Below, one piece after another: positions 46,843 to 57,054 of a stretch of 64,000 nucleotides of DNA. A program made the translations under genes and the position numbers. Source of the stretch: Chitinolyticbacter albus. GTDB lineage: Bacteria > Pseudomonadota > Gammaproteobacteria > Burkholderiales > Chitinibacteraceae. Every line of letters starts with the position of its first letter. The stretch's first letter is position 1. The stretch covers positions 186,001 to 250,000 of the forward strand of contig NZ_JANBVF010000010.1 of NCBI RefSeq assembly GCF_024437655.1, read 5' to 3'. Under the pieces are notes generated by a model that worked only from the letters and a program-made list of their open reading frames with translations, did no database searches and was not told where the DNA came from.

Positions 46843-47586
46843 TTATTTGCCGAAATACTTGGCGTAAATCCGATCGTAGCTGCCATCGGCCTTGATCGCG
46901 GCCAGGCCCTTGTTGATTTTCGCAAGCAATGCCTTGTTGCCCTTTTTCACGGCAATGCCGTAATGCTCTTTGTCGAAATTGGCGTCATCGACGAGCTTGA
47001 GCTTGGCAGCCGGGTTGTTCAGCAGGTAGTTGCGCACCACGCCGTTATCGGCGATCACTGCGTCCACGCCACCACTGCGTAGCTCCTGCAGCGCGAGCAC
47101 GATGCTCTCGAAGCGTTTGATGTTGGCGCTGGTCTTGCCAAAATGCTTCTGGGCCACGATATCGCCAGTGGTTCCGGTCTGCACCGCCACCTTGTGGCCC
47201 TTGAGGTCGGCCAGCTTGGCGACCTTGCTACCCGGCCCGGTCGCGATCAGCTGCTTGGCCTCGAAGTAGGGCTCGGAGAAATCCACCGTTTTCCTGCGCT
47301 CTTCAGTGATGGTGACGGCCGCGGCGACAATATCGCGATCGCCGTTGGCCAGGCCGACGAACAGGCCTTCCCAGGGGGTGTTGACCATCTTGATCGAGAA
47401 GCCGCCCTTGGCCGCGATGGCGCGCATCAGGTCGGCATCGAACCCCACCACTTCCTGCTTTTCGTTCAGCGATTCGAAGGGGGCGAAGGTGGCTTCGGTG
47501 CCCACGGTATACGGGCGCTCGGCGTGGGCTGCGCTCAGGAACAACACGGCGCAGATGGGGGCGATTAGCTTGGCAAAACGGGGCAT
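46843..47586 (-). CDS. Amino-acid-type ABC transporter substrate-binding protein
   Basis: A 247-residue periplasmic binding protein of the SBP_bac_3 family (polar amino acids). Residues 1-22 are a signal peptide ending in AHA. YTVGTEATFAPFESLNEKQE, GFDADLMRAIAAKGG, GLANGDRDIVAAAVTITEER and KVAVQTGTTGDIVA are the usual ligand-lobe motifs. ATG 47586 has GAGGAAA upstream. No permease or ATPase genes are nearby, so it is an orphan binding protein using a remote transporter. Confidence 0.92.
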   Translation of the reverse strand: MPRFAKLIAPICAVLFLSAAHAERPYTVGTEATFAPFESLNEKQEVVGFDADLMRAIAAKGGFSIKMVNTPWEGLFVGLANGDRDIVAAAVTITEERRKTVDFSEPYFEAKQLIATGPGSKVAKLADLKGHKVAVQTGTTGDIVAQKHFGKTSANIKRFESIVLALQELRSGGVDAVIADNGVVRNYLLNNPAAKLKLVDDANFDKEHYGIAVKKGNKALLAKINKGLAAIKADGSYDRIYAKYFGK

Positions 47587-47714
47587 GGACGTTTCCTCTT
47601 TCAAATCAGCAGGATCGAGCATGCGCCGCCAGCCGCTTGCAGAACAATTCGAGAAATCCACAATGGGCCGGTATGGTTGGTCCGCTAGCCCTTGTTGGAC
47701 GCGTAGGAATCATG

Positions 47715-48470
47715 ATGAAAGCGATGGCGGACAAGCGTGTATTCACCGTGGGCACCCGTCAGCTGGAATGCCTGATCGCGGGAGATGGCCCCGTCATCGT
47801 GCTGGTCAACGGTGCGGGTGGTCCCATCGAGGGCTGGTTCCGCGTCTGGCCTGAACTGTGCGAGCTGGGCCGGGTGTTGGCCTATAACCGACCGGGCCTG
47901 GGGCGCAGCGCGCGAGCGAACGCGCCGCAGACTGGTGCAGCGATGGTGGGCACGCTGCGCGAACTGCTGCAGGCGGCGGCGCTGCCACCGCCTTATGTGC
48001 TGGTCGGCCATTCGCTCGGCGGGCTGGTGGTCAACCTGTATGCGCGCTTGCATCCCGCAGACGTGGCGGCCGTGCTGCTACTGGAGTCGACCGCGCCGGA
48101 CGATGTCGCGGCAATGGCCAAGCTGGAAACGCCGCTGCAACGCGGCCTGCGCCGCTTGCTCGATACAGTGTTGCCGCCCGATCCGCTGGGCGAGGTGGCG
48201 CAACTGCCGAATACGCTGGCCCAGTTGGCCGCGGCGCCACCCTTTCCGGATGTGCCGCTCACCGTGCTCAGCGGTGGCAAGCGCCCGTGGCTGTGGCCTG
48301 GCGCGCGGGCCGCGTTCGATATCCGAGCCATGCACCAGCGGCAGCTGGCGCAGTTGTCACTACGCGGTGTGCAACGGGTTGCCGAACGCAGCGGGCATTT
48401 TCCGCAGCTGAGCGAACCTCAAATCGTGCGGGATGCGCTGGCCGAACTGCTGCAAAGAAGCGCGGTTTAA
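47715..48470 (+). CDS. Alpha/beta hydrolase
   Basis: A 251-residue alpha/beta-hydrolase fold protein. The nucleophile elbow is GHSLGG, preceded by the oxyanion-loop region VNGAGGPIEGW; the catalytic histidine is probably in SGHFPQLSEP near the end. ATG 47715 is preferred because AGGA lies six bases upstream; 47712 is three bases earlier. Substrate unknown (esterase or lipase type). Divergent from the binding-protein gene, convergent with sufE. Confidence 0.85.
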   Translation: MKAMADKRVFTVGTRQLECLIAGDGPVIVLVNGAGGPIEGWFRVWPELCELGRVLAYNRPGLGRSARANAPQTGAAMVGTLRELLQAAALPPPYVLVGHSLGGLVVNLYARLHPADVAAVLLLESTAPDDVAAMAKLETPLQRGLRRLLDTVLPPDPLGEVAQLPNTLAQLAAAPPFPDVPLTVLSGGKRPWLWPGARAAFDIRAMHQRQLAQLSLRGVQRVAERSGHFPQLSEPQIVRDALAELLQRSAV

Positions 48471-48487
48471 GCGGCCGGCTGTGTGCG

Positions 48488-48879
48488 TTATGCCTCGTCG
48501 CGGATGCGTTGCACGATGGCGGCAAGGCCATTGGCGCGGGACGATGAGAGAAAACGCGCCAGGCCCAGTTCGGCCAACCAGCCGTTGAAATCGATGCCGG
48601 CGACGGCCGCGCGCGGTTGGCCGTCGTAGGCGGCCAGCACCAGAACCAGTAACCCCTTGATCACGCGTGAGTCACTGTCGAGCTGCAAGCGTAGTAGCTG
48701 ATCCTGCCAGTGGGTGATCAGCCAGACCTGGCTTTCACAACCCTGCACCCGATGGCTTTCGGTGCGCAAGCTGGCAGGCAGCGTCGGCAGCTCGCGCGCC
48801 ATCTGGACCAGCAAGCGATTCTTGCCTTCCCACCCGGTGGTGGACTTGAGCTGGCGAGTGAGCGTGTCGCGGTCGGGCA

Positions 48880-48883
<4 letters not shown>
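48488..48883 (-). CDS. sufE: Cysteine desulfuration protein SufE
   Basis: A 131-residue sulfur acceptor that takes persulfide from SufS and passes it to Fe-S assembly. The active cysteine is C49 in HRVQGCESQVW; the family segments GLLVLVLAAYDG and a late LARFLSSSRANGLAAIVQRI are present. It overlaps the sufS end (ATGATG at the junction), so it is translated with its partner enzyme. CsdE is the closest alternative name. Confidence 0.92.
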
Positions 48884-50100
<1,217 letters not shown>

Positions 50101-50132
50101 GGCGGGCTCGCAAAGAGGGCTGGTGGCAATTG

Positions 50133-50138
50133 TATAAT
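50133..50138 (+). promoter_or_regulatory. Putative -10 box of nudB (leaderless start)
   Basis: A perfect TATAAT lies eight bases before the nudB ATG. The expected transcription start (6-7 bases downstream) coincides with the A of the start codon, and there is no Shine-Dalgarno. A -35 element is weak. Confidence 0.45.
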
Positions 50139-50145
50139 GCGCACC

Positions 50146-50589
50146 ATGGCCTACAAACAACCCGTATCTGTATTGGTCGTGATCCATACGCCCGACCTGC
50201 AGGTGCTGCTCTTGGAGCGCAACGACTTCACCAATGCCTGGCAATCGGTGACCGGCAGCCGCGAGAGCGACGAGGCGCTGGCCGATACGGCCTGCCGCGA
50301 GGTGCTGGAGGAAACCGGCATCGTCGCCGATCGTACCGCGCTGCGCGACTGGCAGCTGCAGAACCAGTACGAGATCTTCGAGGTCTGGCGGCATCGCTAT
50401 GCCCCGGGGACCCGCGTGAACACCGAACATGTGTTCAGCCTGCAACTGCCTCATGTGCTGACGCCGGTACTCTCACCGGGCGAACACCGCCGTCATCGCT
50501 GGGTGGCCTGGCAGGCGGCGGCGGAAATGGTGTTCTCGCCCTCCAACGCCGAGGCAATCCGGCTGCTGCCGGAGCGCCTGGGACATTGA
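50146..50589 (+). CDS. nudB: Dihydroneopterin triphosphate diphosphatase
   Basis: A 147-residue Nudix enzyme that removes pyrophosphate from dihydroneopterin triphosphate in folate synthesis. The Nudix box reads GSRESDEALADTACREVLEE-TGI and the N-terminal KQPVSVLVVIHTP and the HVFSLQLP segment fit NudB. ATG 50146 is the only reasonable start; it lies immediately behind a TATAAT, suggesting a leaderless mRNA. Divergent from sufS, whose start is 45 bases away. Confidence 0.9.
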   Translation: MAYKQPVSVLVVIHTPDLQVLLLERNDFTNAWQSVTGSRESDEALADTACREVLEETGIVADRTALRDWQLQNQYEIFEVWRHRYAPGTRVNTEHVFSLQLPHVLTPVLSPGEHRRHRWVAWQAAAEMVFSPSNAEAIRLLPERLGH

Positions 50590-50713
50590 AGCGCGGCCTG
50601 GGGGCCAAGGCCGTGCCGGAAGCGGAGAAAGCTGCTCCACAGCTTGTGCGCGATGCGGACGACAGTGACATGGCCAGTCGCGGTGCCGACGCGGCCCGCT
50701 GGCGCCGCCTGGC

Positions 50714-51520
50714 TTAACAGCAGATGAGGTCCCGCGCCCTGAATTGCTGACGGACCCGTTCGACGAGTTCCGCCTGCGGGGTCTCGGTGTCGACGAGCGC
50801 GTATTCGAGGCCCAGCGCCTGCCATTTACTGGCCCCCATCTGATGGAAGGGCAGCACTTCCACCCGTTCGATGCAGCCGGGCGCCTTGTCGGACAGCTGT
50901 TTCACGTAGTCGGCGTGTTTTTCCACATCCATCCAATCGTCGGTCCAGCCGGGGACGAGGACGTAGCGGATCCAGGTCTTCTTCTTCATCGCCATTAGCC
51001 GCTCGGCGAAATCCAATGTGGGCCACAACGGCTTGCTGGTGAGGGCCTCGTGTTTGACGGGATCGATCTGCTTGATATCGAGCAGCACCAGATCGACCGG
51101 ATCGAACCACTCATCCGGCAGGTGAGCAGCGAGAAAACCCTGGGTATCGAGCGCGGTGTGCAGGCCGTATTGCTGCTTCACCCGGTAGAACACCTCGCGC
51201 ACGAAATGCGCCTGCATCAAGGGCTCGCCGCCGGAGATGGTGAGGCCGCCGGCGAACTTGAGAAAGCGGGCATATTTGCCGATCTCGTCAACCACGTCGT
51301 CGACCGTGCGCGGATTGCCGTTGTGCAGCTTCCAGGTGTCCGGGTTGTGGCAGTACAGGCAGCGGAACTGGCAACCGGAGACGAACAGCACGAAGCGCAC
51401 GCCGGGACCGTCCACCGCGGCACCGGTCTCGACCGAGTGCACGAAGCCACATAGCCGGCCCTGTTCGTCGACGACGGCATCCGGAATTTCGCCCAGCGGC
51501 TTGTTGGCAACGTCGTTCAT
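50714..51520 (-). CDS. pflA: Pyruvate formate-lyase activating enzyme
   Basis: A 268-residue radical SAM enzyme that installs the glycyl radical on PflB. The 4Fe-4S motif is CQFRCLYCHNPDTW (CX3CX2C), followed by LTISGGEPLMQ and the LDTQGF segment. ATG 51520 has GGAG 10 bases upstream. The 180-base gap to pflB contains a terminator ending 15 bases before this ATG and a large palindrome, so read-through probably limits PflA relative to PflB. Confidence 0.95.
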   Translation of the reverse strand: MNDVANKPLGEIPDAVVDEQGRLCGFVHSVETGAAVDGPGVRFVLFVSGCQFRCLYCHNPDTWKLHNGNPRTVDDVVDEIGKYARFLKFAGGLTISGGEPLMQAHFVREVFYRVKQQYGLHTALDTQGFLAAHLPDEWFDPVDLVLLDIKQIDPVKHEALTSKPLWPTLDFAERLMAMKKKTWIRYVLVPGWTDDWMDVEKHADYVKQLSDKAPGCIERVEVLPFHQMGASKWQALGLEYALVDTETPQAELVERVRQQFRARDLICC

Positions 51521-51534
51521 GGCGTTCTCCAGTG

Positions 51535-51559
51535 AAAAAGGGCGGTCTGCGCCGCCCTT
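51535..51559 (-). terminator. Terminator between pflB and pflA
   Basis: An eight-base stem AAGGGCGG (51538-51545) pairs with 51552-51559 around a six-base loop. On the minus strand it is followed by a T-rich tail (51535-51538). It sits directly before the pflA ribosome site. Confidence 0.8.
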
Positions 51560-51575
51560 GGGTGTTACATGTCTA

Positions 51576-51728
51576 GCTGAAAAAACAGGCCGACGACCGT
51601 TGCGAGCGGAGTGCAGGCGAGGCGTCAGCACCGCAGCGACCGGAACGTACTCACCGTACGTGAGGATCGCGAGGAGCGCACAACGACGCATGCGCTCCGC
51701 GTAGTAGGTCGCAGACCTGTTTTCAGGC
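51576..51728. repeat. Large palindromic element after pflB, embedding its stop codon
   Basis: Outer arms GCTGAAAAAACAGGCCGACGACC (first 20 bases shown by 51576-51598) and the complement of 51707-51728 match with small gaps (AAAACAGGTCTGCGACC form). An inner arm GCGGAGTGCAGGCG pairs with the complement GCGGAGCGCATGCG, and the centre has CTCAC-CGTAC-GTGAG. The whole 150 bases can fold on themselves. The pflB TGA lies in the right tip. Confidence 0.6.
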
Positions 51729-53984
51729 GCGGACGTGGAAAGTCCGGTTGATCACATCCATCTGTTGCTCGCGGGTCAGCTTGATGAAGTTCACCGCATA
51801 GCCCGAAACCCGGATGGTCAGCTGCGGGTACTTCTCCGGGTGGTCCATTGCATCGAGCAGCGTGTCGCGGTTGAGCACGTTCACGTTGATATGGAAACCC
51901 GTGGCGTTGCAGAAGCCATCCAGGCAGTTGGTCAGGTTGTTCACGCGGTCGGTCATGGTGTGGCCCAGCGCATCCGGCGTGGCCGATGCCGTCCAGCTGA
52001 TGCCGTCAAGCGCAGCCTCGTACGGCAGCTTGGCGACCGAGGCGCCGGCGGCGACAAAGCCCGAGCTATCGCGGCCATTCATGGGATTAGCACCCGGTGC
52101 GAACGGTTCGCCAGCGCGGCGGCCATCCGGCGTATTGCCGGTCTTCTTGCCGTACACCACGTTGGACGTGATGGTCAGGATCGATTGGGTCGGCGTGGCG
52201 TTGCGATAGGTCTTGTGGCTCTTGATCTTGTTCATGAACGATTCGGTGAGCCACACGGCGATCTCGTCGACGCGATCATCGTTGTTGCCGAACGCCGGGT
52301 ACGCGCCCTCGATGGCGAAATCGATCGCCACGCCCGCATCGTTGCGCAGCGTCTTGACCTTGGCGTATTTGATCGCCGACAGCGAATCGGCCGCGACCGA
52401 CAGCCCGGCGATGCCGCAGGCCATGGTGCGCAGGATGTCGCGGTCGTGCAGCGCCATCTCGATGCGCTCGTACGAGTACTTGTCGTGCATGTAATGGATA
52501 GCGTTCAGCGCCTTCACGTAGGTGGCGGCCAGCCAGTCCATCATCTTGTCGAAGCGGGCCACGACTTCGTCGTAGTCGAGGTAGTCGGACTTGATCGCCT
52601 CGAAGCCCGGCACCACCAGCTTGCCGGTCTTTTCGTCGACACCGCCGTTGATCGCGTACAGCAACGCCTTGGCGAGGTTGCAGCGGGCGCCGAAGAACTG
52701 CATCTGCTTGCCGATTTCCATTGCCGAGACGCAGCAGGCGATGCCGTAGTCGTCGCCCCAGTGCGGCCGCATCTGGTCGTCCGATTCGTACTGGATCGAG
52801 CTGGTCTCGATCGAGACCTTGGAGCAGAAGTCCTTGAAGCCACGCGGCAGGTCCGCCGACCACAGCACGGTCAGGTTTGGTTCCGGCGCCGGGCCCAGGT
52901 TGAACAGCGTGTTGAGGAAGCGGAAGCTCGACTTGCTCACCAGCGTGCGGCCATCCTTACCCATGCCACCGATCGATTCGGTCACCCAGGTCGGGTCACC
53001 CGAATACAGGTTGTTGTATTCCTCGGTGCGCAAAAAGCGCACGATGCGCAGCTTGATGACGAGGTCGTCGACCAGCTCCTGCGCTTCGGCCTCGGTCAGC
53101 CGGCCTTCCTTGAAATCGCGCTCGATATAGATATCGAGGAAGGTCGAGATGCGGCCGATCGACATCGCAGCGCCATTCTGTTCCTTCACGGCGGCGAGAT
53201 AGCCGAAATAGGTCCACTGGATCGCTTCCTGTGCACTCGCGGCGGGACGGCCGATATCGTAGCCATAGGCTGCGGCCATTTCCTTGAGCTCGCCCAGCGC
53301 GCGCACCTGTTCGGAAAGTTCTTCACGCAGTCGCAGCACGTCCTCGGTGAAGGCCAGGTCGTCGGTTTCGGCTTTTTCGGCCTGCTTGAATTTGACCAGC
53401 TGGTCGATGCCATAGAGCGCCACGCGGCGATAGTCGCCGATGATGCGGCCGCGGCCATAGGCATCGGGCAGGCCGGTGATCACGCCGGAAGAGCGGCAGG
53501 CGCGGATCAACGGGTTATAGGCATCGAACACGCCGGTGTTGTGATCCTTGCGGTAGCGCAGAAAGATGTTCTCGATCTGCGGATCGAGCGTGCGGCCGAT
53601 TTCCTCGAGCGAGGACTGCACCATGCGCAGGCCGGTATTCGGGAAGATGGCGCGCTTGAGCGGCGCATCGGTCTGCACGCCGACGATCTTTTCCAGGCTC
53701 TCATCGATATAGCCCGGACCGAATGCGTTGATGGCGGTGCCGCGATCGGCTGCCACGTCGAGCACGCCGCCAGGTGCGGCACGCTCGGCCTTCAGGAGTT
53801 CGGAAAGCTTGGCCCAGACGGCCTCGGTGCGTGCGGTGGCGCCAGCCAGGAATTCATCACCACCGGTATAGGGTGTGTAGTTAAGCTGGATGAAGTCGCG
53901 CACGGCGACCTTCTCCTGCCATTCTCCGCCCTTGAAATCACGCCAAGCGTTCAGTTGGGCGATCTGGGTGTCCGGTGCGTTCAT
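51723..53984 (-). CDS. pflB: Formate C-acetyltransferase (pyruvate formate-lyase)
   Basis: A 753-residue glycyl-radical enzyme converting pyruvate and CoA to acetyl-CoA and formate in anaerobic growth. The catalytic cysteine pair is in [13 protein letters not shown]; the radical glycine is in RVSGYAVNF near the C-terminus. The N-terminus ([20 protein letters not shown]) and the [13 protein letters not shown] block are standard. An FNR-type box and a -10 element lie upstream at 54115-54156, giving a leader of about 124 bases. Its stop lies inside a palindromic element. Confidence 0.97.
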   Translation of the reverse strand: MNAPDTQIAQLNAWRDFKGGEWQEKVAVRDFIQLNYTPYTGGDEFLAGATARTEAVWAKLSELLKAERAAPGGVLDVAADRGTAINAFGPGYIDESLEKIVGVQTDAPLKRAIFPNTGLRMVQSSLEEIGRTLDPQIENIFLRYRKDHNTGVFDAYNPLIRACRSSGVITGLPDAYGRGRIIGDYRRVALYGIDQLVKFKQAEKAETDDLAFTEDVLRLREELSEQVRALGELKEMAAAYGYDIGRPAASAQEAIQWTYFGYLAAVKEQNGAAMSIGRISTFLDIYIERDFKEGRLTEAEAQELVDDLVIKLRIVRFLRTEEYNNLYSGDPTWVTESIGGMGKDGRTLVSKSSFRFLNTLFNLGPAPEPNLTVLWSADLPRGFKDFCSKVSIETSSIQYESDDQMRPHWGDDYGIACCVSAMEIGKQMQFFGARCNLAKALLYAINGGVDEKTGKLVVPGFEAIKSDYLDYDEVVARFDKMMDWLAATYVKALNAIHYMHDKYSYERIEMALHDRDILRTMACGIAGLSVAADSLSAIKYAKVKTLRNDAGVAIDFAIEGAYPAFGNNDDRVDEIAVWLTESFMNKIKSHKTYRNATPTQSILTITSNVVYGKKTGNTPDGRRAGEPFAPGANPMNGRDSSGFVAAGASVAKLPYEAALDGISWTASATPDALGHTMTDRVNNLTNCLDGFCNATGFHINVNVLNRDTLLDAMDHPEKYPQLTIRVSGYAVNFIKLTREQQMDVINRTFHVRA

Positions 53985-54114
53985 GGTGATGCTCCTTGTG
54001 GGAAGGGGGGCGGGAGAGGGGGGGCAGTCGTGATGACGACGTGCTTGTGCTCCCTTTCGGTTGACGCCAGATTAGCACCGTGTCCAGCGCAAATCCCTGC
54101 AAATTTCTACTGCC

Positions 54115-54120
54115 ATGGTA
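54115..54120 (-). promoter_or_regulatory. -10 element of the FNR-dependent pflB promoter
   Basis: TACCAT on the minus strand, four of six to TATAAT. It lies exactly 22 bases after the FNR box, so the box is centred at -41.5 from a start at about 54108, the geometry of class II FNR promoters. Confidence 0.6.
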
Positions 54121-54142
54121 CGACCGGTAAAAACGGATCAAG

Positions 54143-54156
54143 TTGCGCCAGATCAA
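54143..54156 (-). promoter_or_regulatory. FNR/ANR box of pflB
   Basis: TTGATCTGGCGCAA on the minus strand matches TTGAT-N4-ATCAA at eight of ten positions, with a perfect left half. It is upstream of pflB by about 160 bases and correctly spaced from a -10 element. A second half-site (CTTGATCC) follows immediately. Confidence 0.65.
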
Positions 54157-54216
54157 GGAGATGGCGCGGCCGTTGCTGCACAGTAGAGCGGTTTTGCCCG
54201 CCCCGCGCGGACATGA

Positions 54217-54244
54217 AAAAGCCACGGCCTGGGCCGTGGCTTTT
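54217..54244 (-). terminator. Terminator of mdh
   Basis: A 12-bp stem (54217-54228 with 54233-54244) around a four-base loop, with five A residues on the plus strand giving a minus-strand T tail. It lies 17 bases after the mdh stop and isolates the pflB promoter. Confidence 0.88.
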
Positions 54245-54260
54245 CTTGGAGCGGGCTCGA

Positions 54261-55238
54261 TCAGAGCAGATGCTTGATCGCGTCGCGCTCGTCCGACAAT
54301 TCCTTGGCGGTGGCGTCCATGCGGGCGCGGCTGAACTCGCTCACGGACAGGCCTTCCACGATGCTGTACTTGCCATCCTTGCAGGTGACCGGGTAGCCGT
54401 AGATCAGGTCGCTGATGCCGTACTCGCCATTGGCCGGCACGCCCATCGTCACCCAGTCGCCTTCCGGCGTGCCCAGCACCCAGTTGCGGATGTGGTCGAT
54501 GGCGGCATTGGCGGCCGAGGCGGCGGACGACAGGCCGCGCGCCTTGATGATGGCGGCGCCGCGCTGTTGCACGGTCGGGATGAACTCGGTTTCCAGCCAC
54601 TTCTGGTCGTTGATCTGGGCTGCAGCGTTCTGGCCCTTCACTTCGGCGTTGAAGATGTCCGGGTACTGGGTCGAGCTGTGGTTGCCCCAGATGGTCATCT
54701 TCTTTACATCGGTCACGGCCACGCCGGTCTTTTGCGCCACCTGGGTCAGCGCGCGGTTGTGGTCCAGACGCATCATGGCGGTGAAGTTGGCCGGGTTCAG
54801 ATCCGGTGCGTTCTTCATCGCGATGTAGGCGTTGGTGTTGGCCGGGTTGCCCACCACCAGCACCTTCACGTCGCGGCTGGCCACGGCGTTCAGCGCCTTG
54901 CCCTGGGCGGTGAAGATGGCGCCGTTGGCTTCGAGCAGATCCTTGCGTTCCATGCCCGGGCCGCGCGGACGGGCGCCGACCAGCAGCGCGACATCCGCTT
55001 CCTTGAACGCGACCATCGGGTCGTCGGTCTGCACGATGCCGGCCAGCAGCGGGAACGCGCAGTCATCGAGTTCCATCACGACGCCGTTGAGTGCCGGCAG
55101 GCTGGGGGTGATGTCCAGCAGTTGCAGGATCACTGGCTGATCCGGGCCGAGCATGGCGCCCGAAGCAATACGGAACAACAGGCTGTAGCCAATCTGGCCG
55201 GCGGCACCGGTGACGGCAACGCGAACGGGTTTCTTCAT
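54261..55238 (-). CDS. mdh: Malate dehydrogenase
   Basis: A 325-residue NAD-dependent malate dehydrogenase of the cytosolic-like (TypeII lactate/malate) branch usual in betaproteobacteria. The nucleotide motif is [14 protein letters not shown], the substrate loop has [13 protein letters not shown] with arginines, and the catalytic pair is LDHNRA and [11 protein letters not shown] with the histidine. ATG 55238 is chosen at [11 protein letters not shown]. Divergent from the GntR regulator across 238 bases that hold a palindromic operator. It produces oxaloacetate for the downstream gltA. Confidence 0.96.
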   Translation of the reverse strand: MKKPVRVAVTGAAGQIGYSLLFRIASGAMLGPDQPVILQLLDITPSLPALNGVVMELDDCAFPLLAGIVQTDDPMVAFKEADVALLVGARPRGPGMERKDLLEANGAIFTAQGKALNAVASRDVKVLVVGNPANTNAYIAMKNAPDLNPANFTAMMRLDHNRALTQVAQKTGVAVTDVKKMTIWGNHSSTQYPDIFNAEVKGQNAAAQINDQKWLETEFIPTVQQRGAAIIKARGLSSAASAANAAIDHIRNWVLGTPEGDWVTMGVPANGEYGISDLIYGYPVTCKDGKYSIVEGLSVSEFSRARMDATAKELSDERDAIKHLL

Positions 55239-55399
55239 CTTTGCTAACTCCGGGAAACGAATGCGGCGGTTGTCCCGCCAGCGACGACTACGCGCGGCGC
55301 GCACCAGCGTGCGGCCCGCGCGTGTTGATTTTGGTGCAATGCGGGCAGAGTTTATCACGCCGGTCTGCGGCTGTGCGGTGTGTGGCGGACTTTGATCGT

Positions 55400-55433
55400 T
55401 TGAATCGATACTCTCTTGTGTCTTATACAAGAG
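55400..55433 (+). promoter_or_regulatory. Promoter with palindromic GntR/HutC-type operator
   Basis: CTCTTGT (55413-55419) and ACAAGAG (55427-55433) are perfect 7-bp arms with a 7-base spacer. TATACA (55424-55429) inside it, with TTGAAT at 55400-55405 (18-base spacer), forms a plausible promoter of the gntR gene. This suggests autoregulation and possibly control of divergent mdh. Confidence 0.55.
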
Positions 55434-55476
55434 TGTAGTGGACGCTGTTTCGACAACATGATTTAATGCGCCCCAC

Positions 55477-56202
55477 ATGGCCAAACTCTCCCAGCTCCCG
55501 CTCTATCGTCAGGTAATGCGCGAAGTGCTCTCCGAGATCCAGTCCGGGGCGTGGCGCGAGGACGAAGCCTTGCCGAGCGAATTCGATCTGGGCACGCGTT
55601 TCGGCGTGAGCCAGGGCACGGTGCGCAAGGCGCTCGACGCACTGGTGCAGGAAGGCGTGCTGCAGCGCCGGCAGGGCGTGGGTACCTTTGTGACCGGGGT
55701 CGATGACTACCTCGCCAGCGCGCGCTTTGCCGCGCTCACGGGCGAAGGCGCGACGGCGCCAAGCTTCGAGCTCCTGGGCTGCGTGAAGATCCACGCTGGC
55801 GAGACACTGGCCGAGATGCTGGGCCTGCGCCGCGGTGCGGCGTTATGGCAGGTGCGGCGGCTGATCCGCCTGCAGGGCAGGGTGGTGGGGCTGGAGGAAA
55901 TGTTTTTGCCGGAGGCGCAGTTTCCGAATCTGGAAGTGCGGCGCATCCGCGATCTGAAATGCAATTTGCGCGCCGTATGCTGGCTGGATTTTGGCGTGCG
56001 TTTGAAGGATGGTGATCTGCGCTTGCGCGCGGTGCGCGCCAGCAGTAACGAGGCGCGGCTGCTGCTGGTCGAGTTGAACGAGCCCTTGCTGCAGCTGGTG
56101 CGGCTGGCGCGCGATATCGATGGCAAGCCGCAGATGTGGTGTTCGGCCTGGCTGCGCACCGAGGAAGTGGCCTTCCTGCCGCCCGAGGCGCTGGCGGCAT
56201 AG
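55477..56202 (+). CDS. GntR family regulator with UTRA domain (HutC subfamily)
   Basis: A 241-residue regulator. The N-terminal winged helix has [20 protein letters not shown] and [26 protein letters not shown]; the C-terminal UTRA effector domain spans about 85-235. It lies between mdh and sdhCDABE-gltA-sucA, which suggests it controls TCA-cycle genes. The effector could be a TCA or amino-acid-derived metabolite; not readable from sequence. A matching palindrome lies 44 bases before the ATG. Confidence 0.9.
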   Translation: MAKLSQLPLYRQVMREVLSEIQSGAWREDEALPSEFDLGTRFGVSQGTVRKALDALVQEGVLQRRQGVGTFVTGVDDYLASARFAALTGEGATAPSFELLGCVKIHAGETLAEMLGLRRGAALWQVRRLIRLQGRVVGLEEMFLPEAQFPNLEVRRIRDLKCNLRAVCWLDFGVRLKDGDLRLRAVRASSNEARLLLVELNEPLLQLVRLARDIDGKPQMWCSAWLRTEEVAFLPPEALAA

Positions 56203-56338
56203 GGGAAGGACGCAGTTTCGCACTGCAACATGGTTGTTAGAATCTGACCGCTTCTTCGGCTGCTGGCTGACGTGGCGCAAGGCAAGGCCGGGAAACCGGC
56301 GCAACGATACGGATTTTGGTTACAGGAGGAACGCGCGT

Positions 56339-56713
56339 ATGAACAAAAAACGCCCCAAGCACCTCGAGCTGTGGAACATCTCGTTTCCGCTGCCGGCGAT
56401 CGTGTCCGGGTTGCACCGGATCAGCGGCGCCCTGATGTCGCTGGCCATTCCCTTCGTGCTGTTCGCGCTCGCGGGCACGCTGTCCTCCGCTGAGCGTTTC
56501 GACGCCTTCAAGTCCTGTATCTCGAATCCGCTGGTCAAGATTGCGCTCTTGGTAGTGCTGTGGGCCTTTTTGCACCACGCCTGTGCCGGCATCCGCTTCC
56601 TGCTGATGGATATCCACAAGGGGGTCGACCTGCCGACGGCGCGCCTGAGCGCCAAGATCGTGCTGGCCGTGAGCCTGGTTCTGACCGCAGTCATCGGGGT
56701 GTACGCATGGTAA
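56339..56713 (+). CDS. sdhC: Succinate dehydrogenase cytochrome b556 subunit SdhC
   Basis: A 124-residue membrane anchor of complex II that binds heme b and ubiquinone. Three hydrophobic spans are visible; the quinone-site region is [13 protein letters not shown] and the heme histidine is in [21 protein letters not shown] lies nine bases before ATG. First gene of the sdh operon; its TAA overlaps the sdhD start by seven bases. Confidence 0.95.
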   Translation: MNKKRPKHLELWNISFPLPAIVSGLHRISGALMSLAIPFVLFALAGTLSSAERFDAFKSCISNPLVKIALLVVLWAFLHHACAGIRFLLMDIHKGVDLPTARLSAKIVLAVSLVLTAVIGVYAW

Positions 56714-57054
56714 ATCGTCAAGTTGTCGGCGCGCACTACGGTCTGCGCGACTGGCTGGTGCAACGCGTCACCGCCGTCATCATGCTGGTCTACACGATAG
56801 GCATCGTCGCCTTCCTGTTCCTCGCGACCGACGCCAGCTACGCCGCCTGGCAGGCGCTGTTCGCCTGTACCTGGGTCAAGGTGCTGACCACCGTCACCGT
56901 GGTGGCGCTGCTGTGGCATGCCTGGGTCGGCGTGCGCGATATCTGGATGGACTACGTGCAGCCCGTCGGCATCCGCCTGACGTTGCATGTGCTGACCATC
57001 CTGTGGCTGGTCGCCAGCTTCATTTATTCGATTCACGTTGTGTGGGGTGTTTGA
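56707..57054 (+). CDS. sdhD: Succinate dehydrogenase hydrophobic anchor SdhD
   Basis: A 115-residue subunit with three membrane spans. [16 protein letters not shown] is the quinone-side start and [16 protein letters not shown] carries the heme-ligand histidine and the quinone-contact Asp-Tyr. Its TGA overlaps the sdhA ATG (TGATG). With SdhC it anchors the catalytic dimer in the membrane. Confidence 0.95.
   Translation: MVNRQVVGAHYGLRDWLVQRVTAVIMLVYTIGIVAFLFLATDASYAAWQALFACTWVKVLTTVTVVALLWHAWVGVRDIWMDYVQPVGIRLTLHVLTILWLVASFIYSIHVVWGV

Noticed and set aside
51735-55247. Very long open plus-strand frame (over 1100 codons) opposite pflB and mdh
   Set aside because: It is antisense to two genes with clear catalytic motifs, is rich in His/Arg/Ala/Val as expected for a GC-rich shadow frame, and has no ribosome site or domain.
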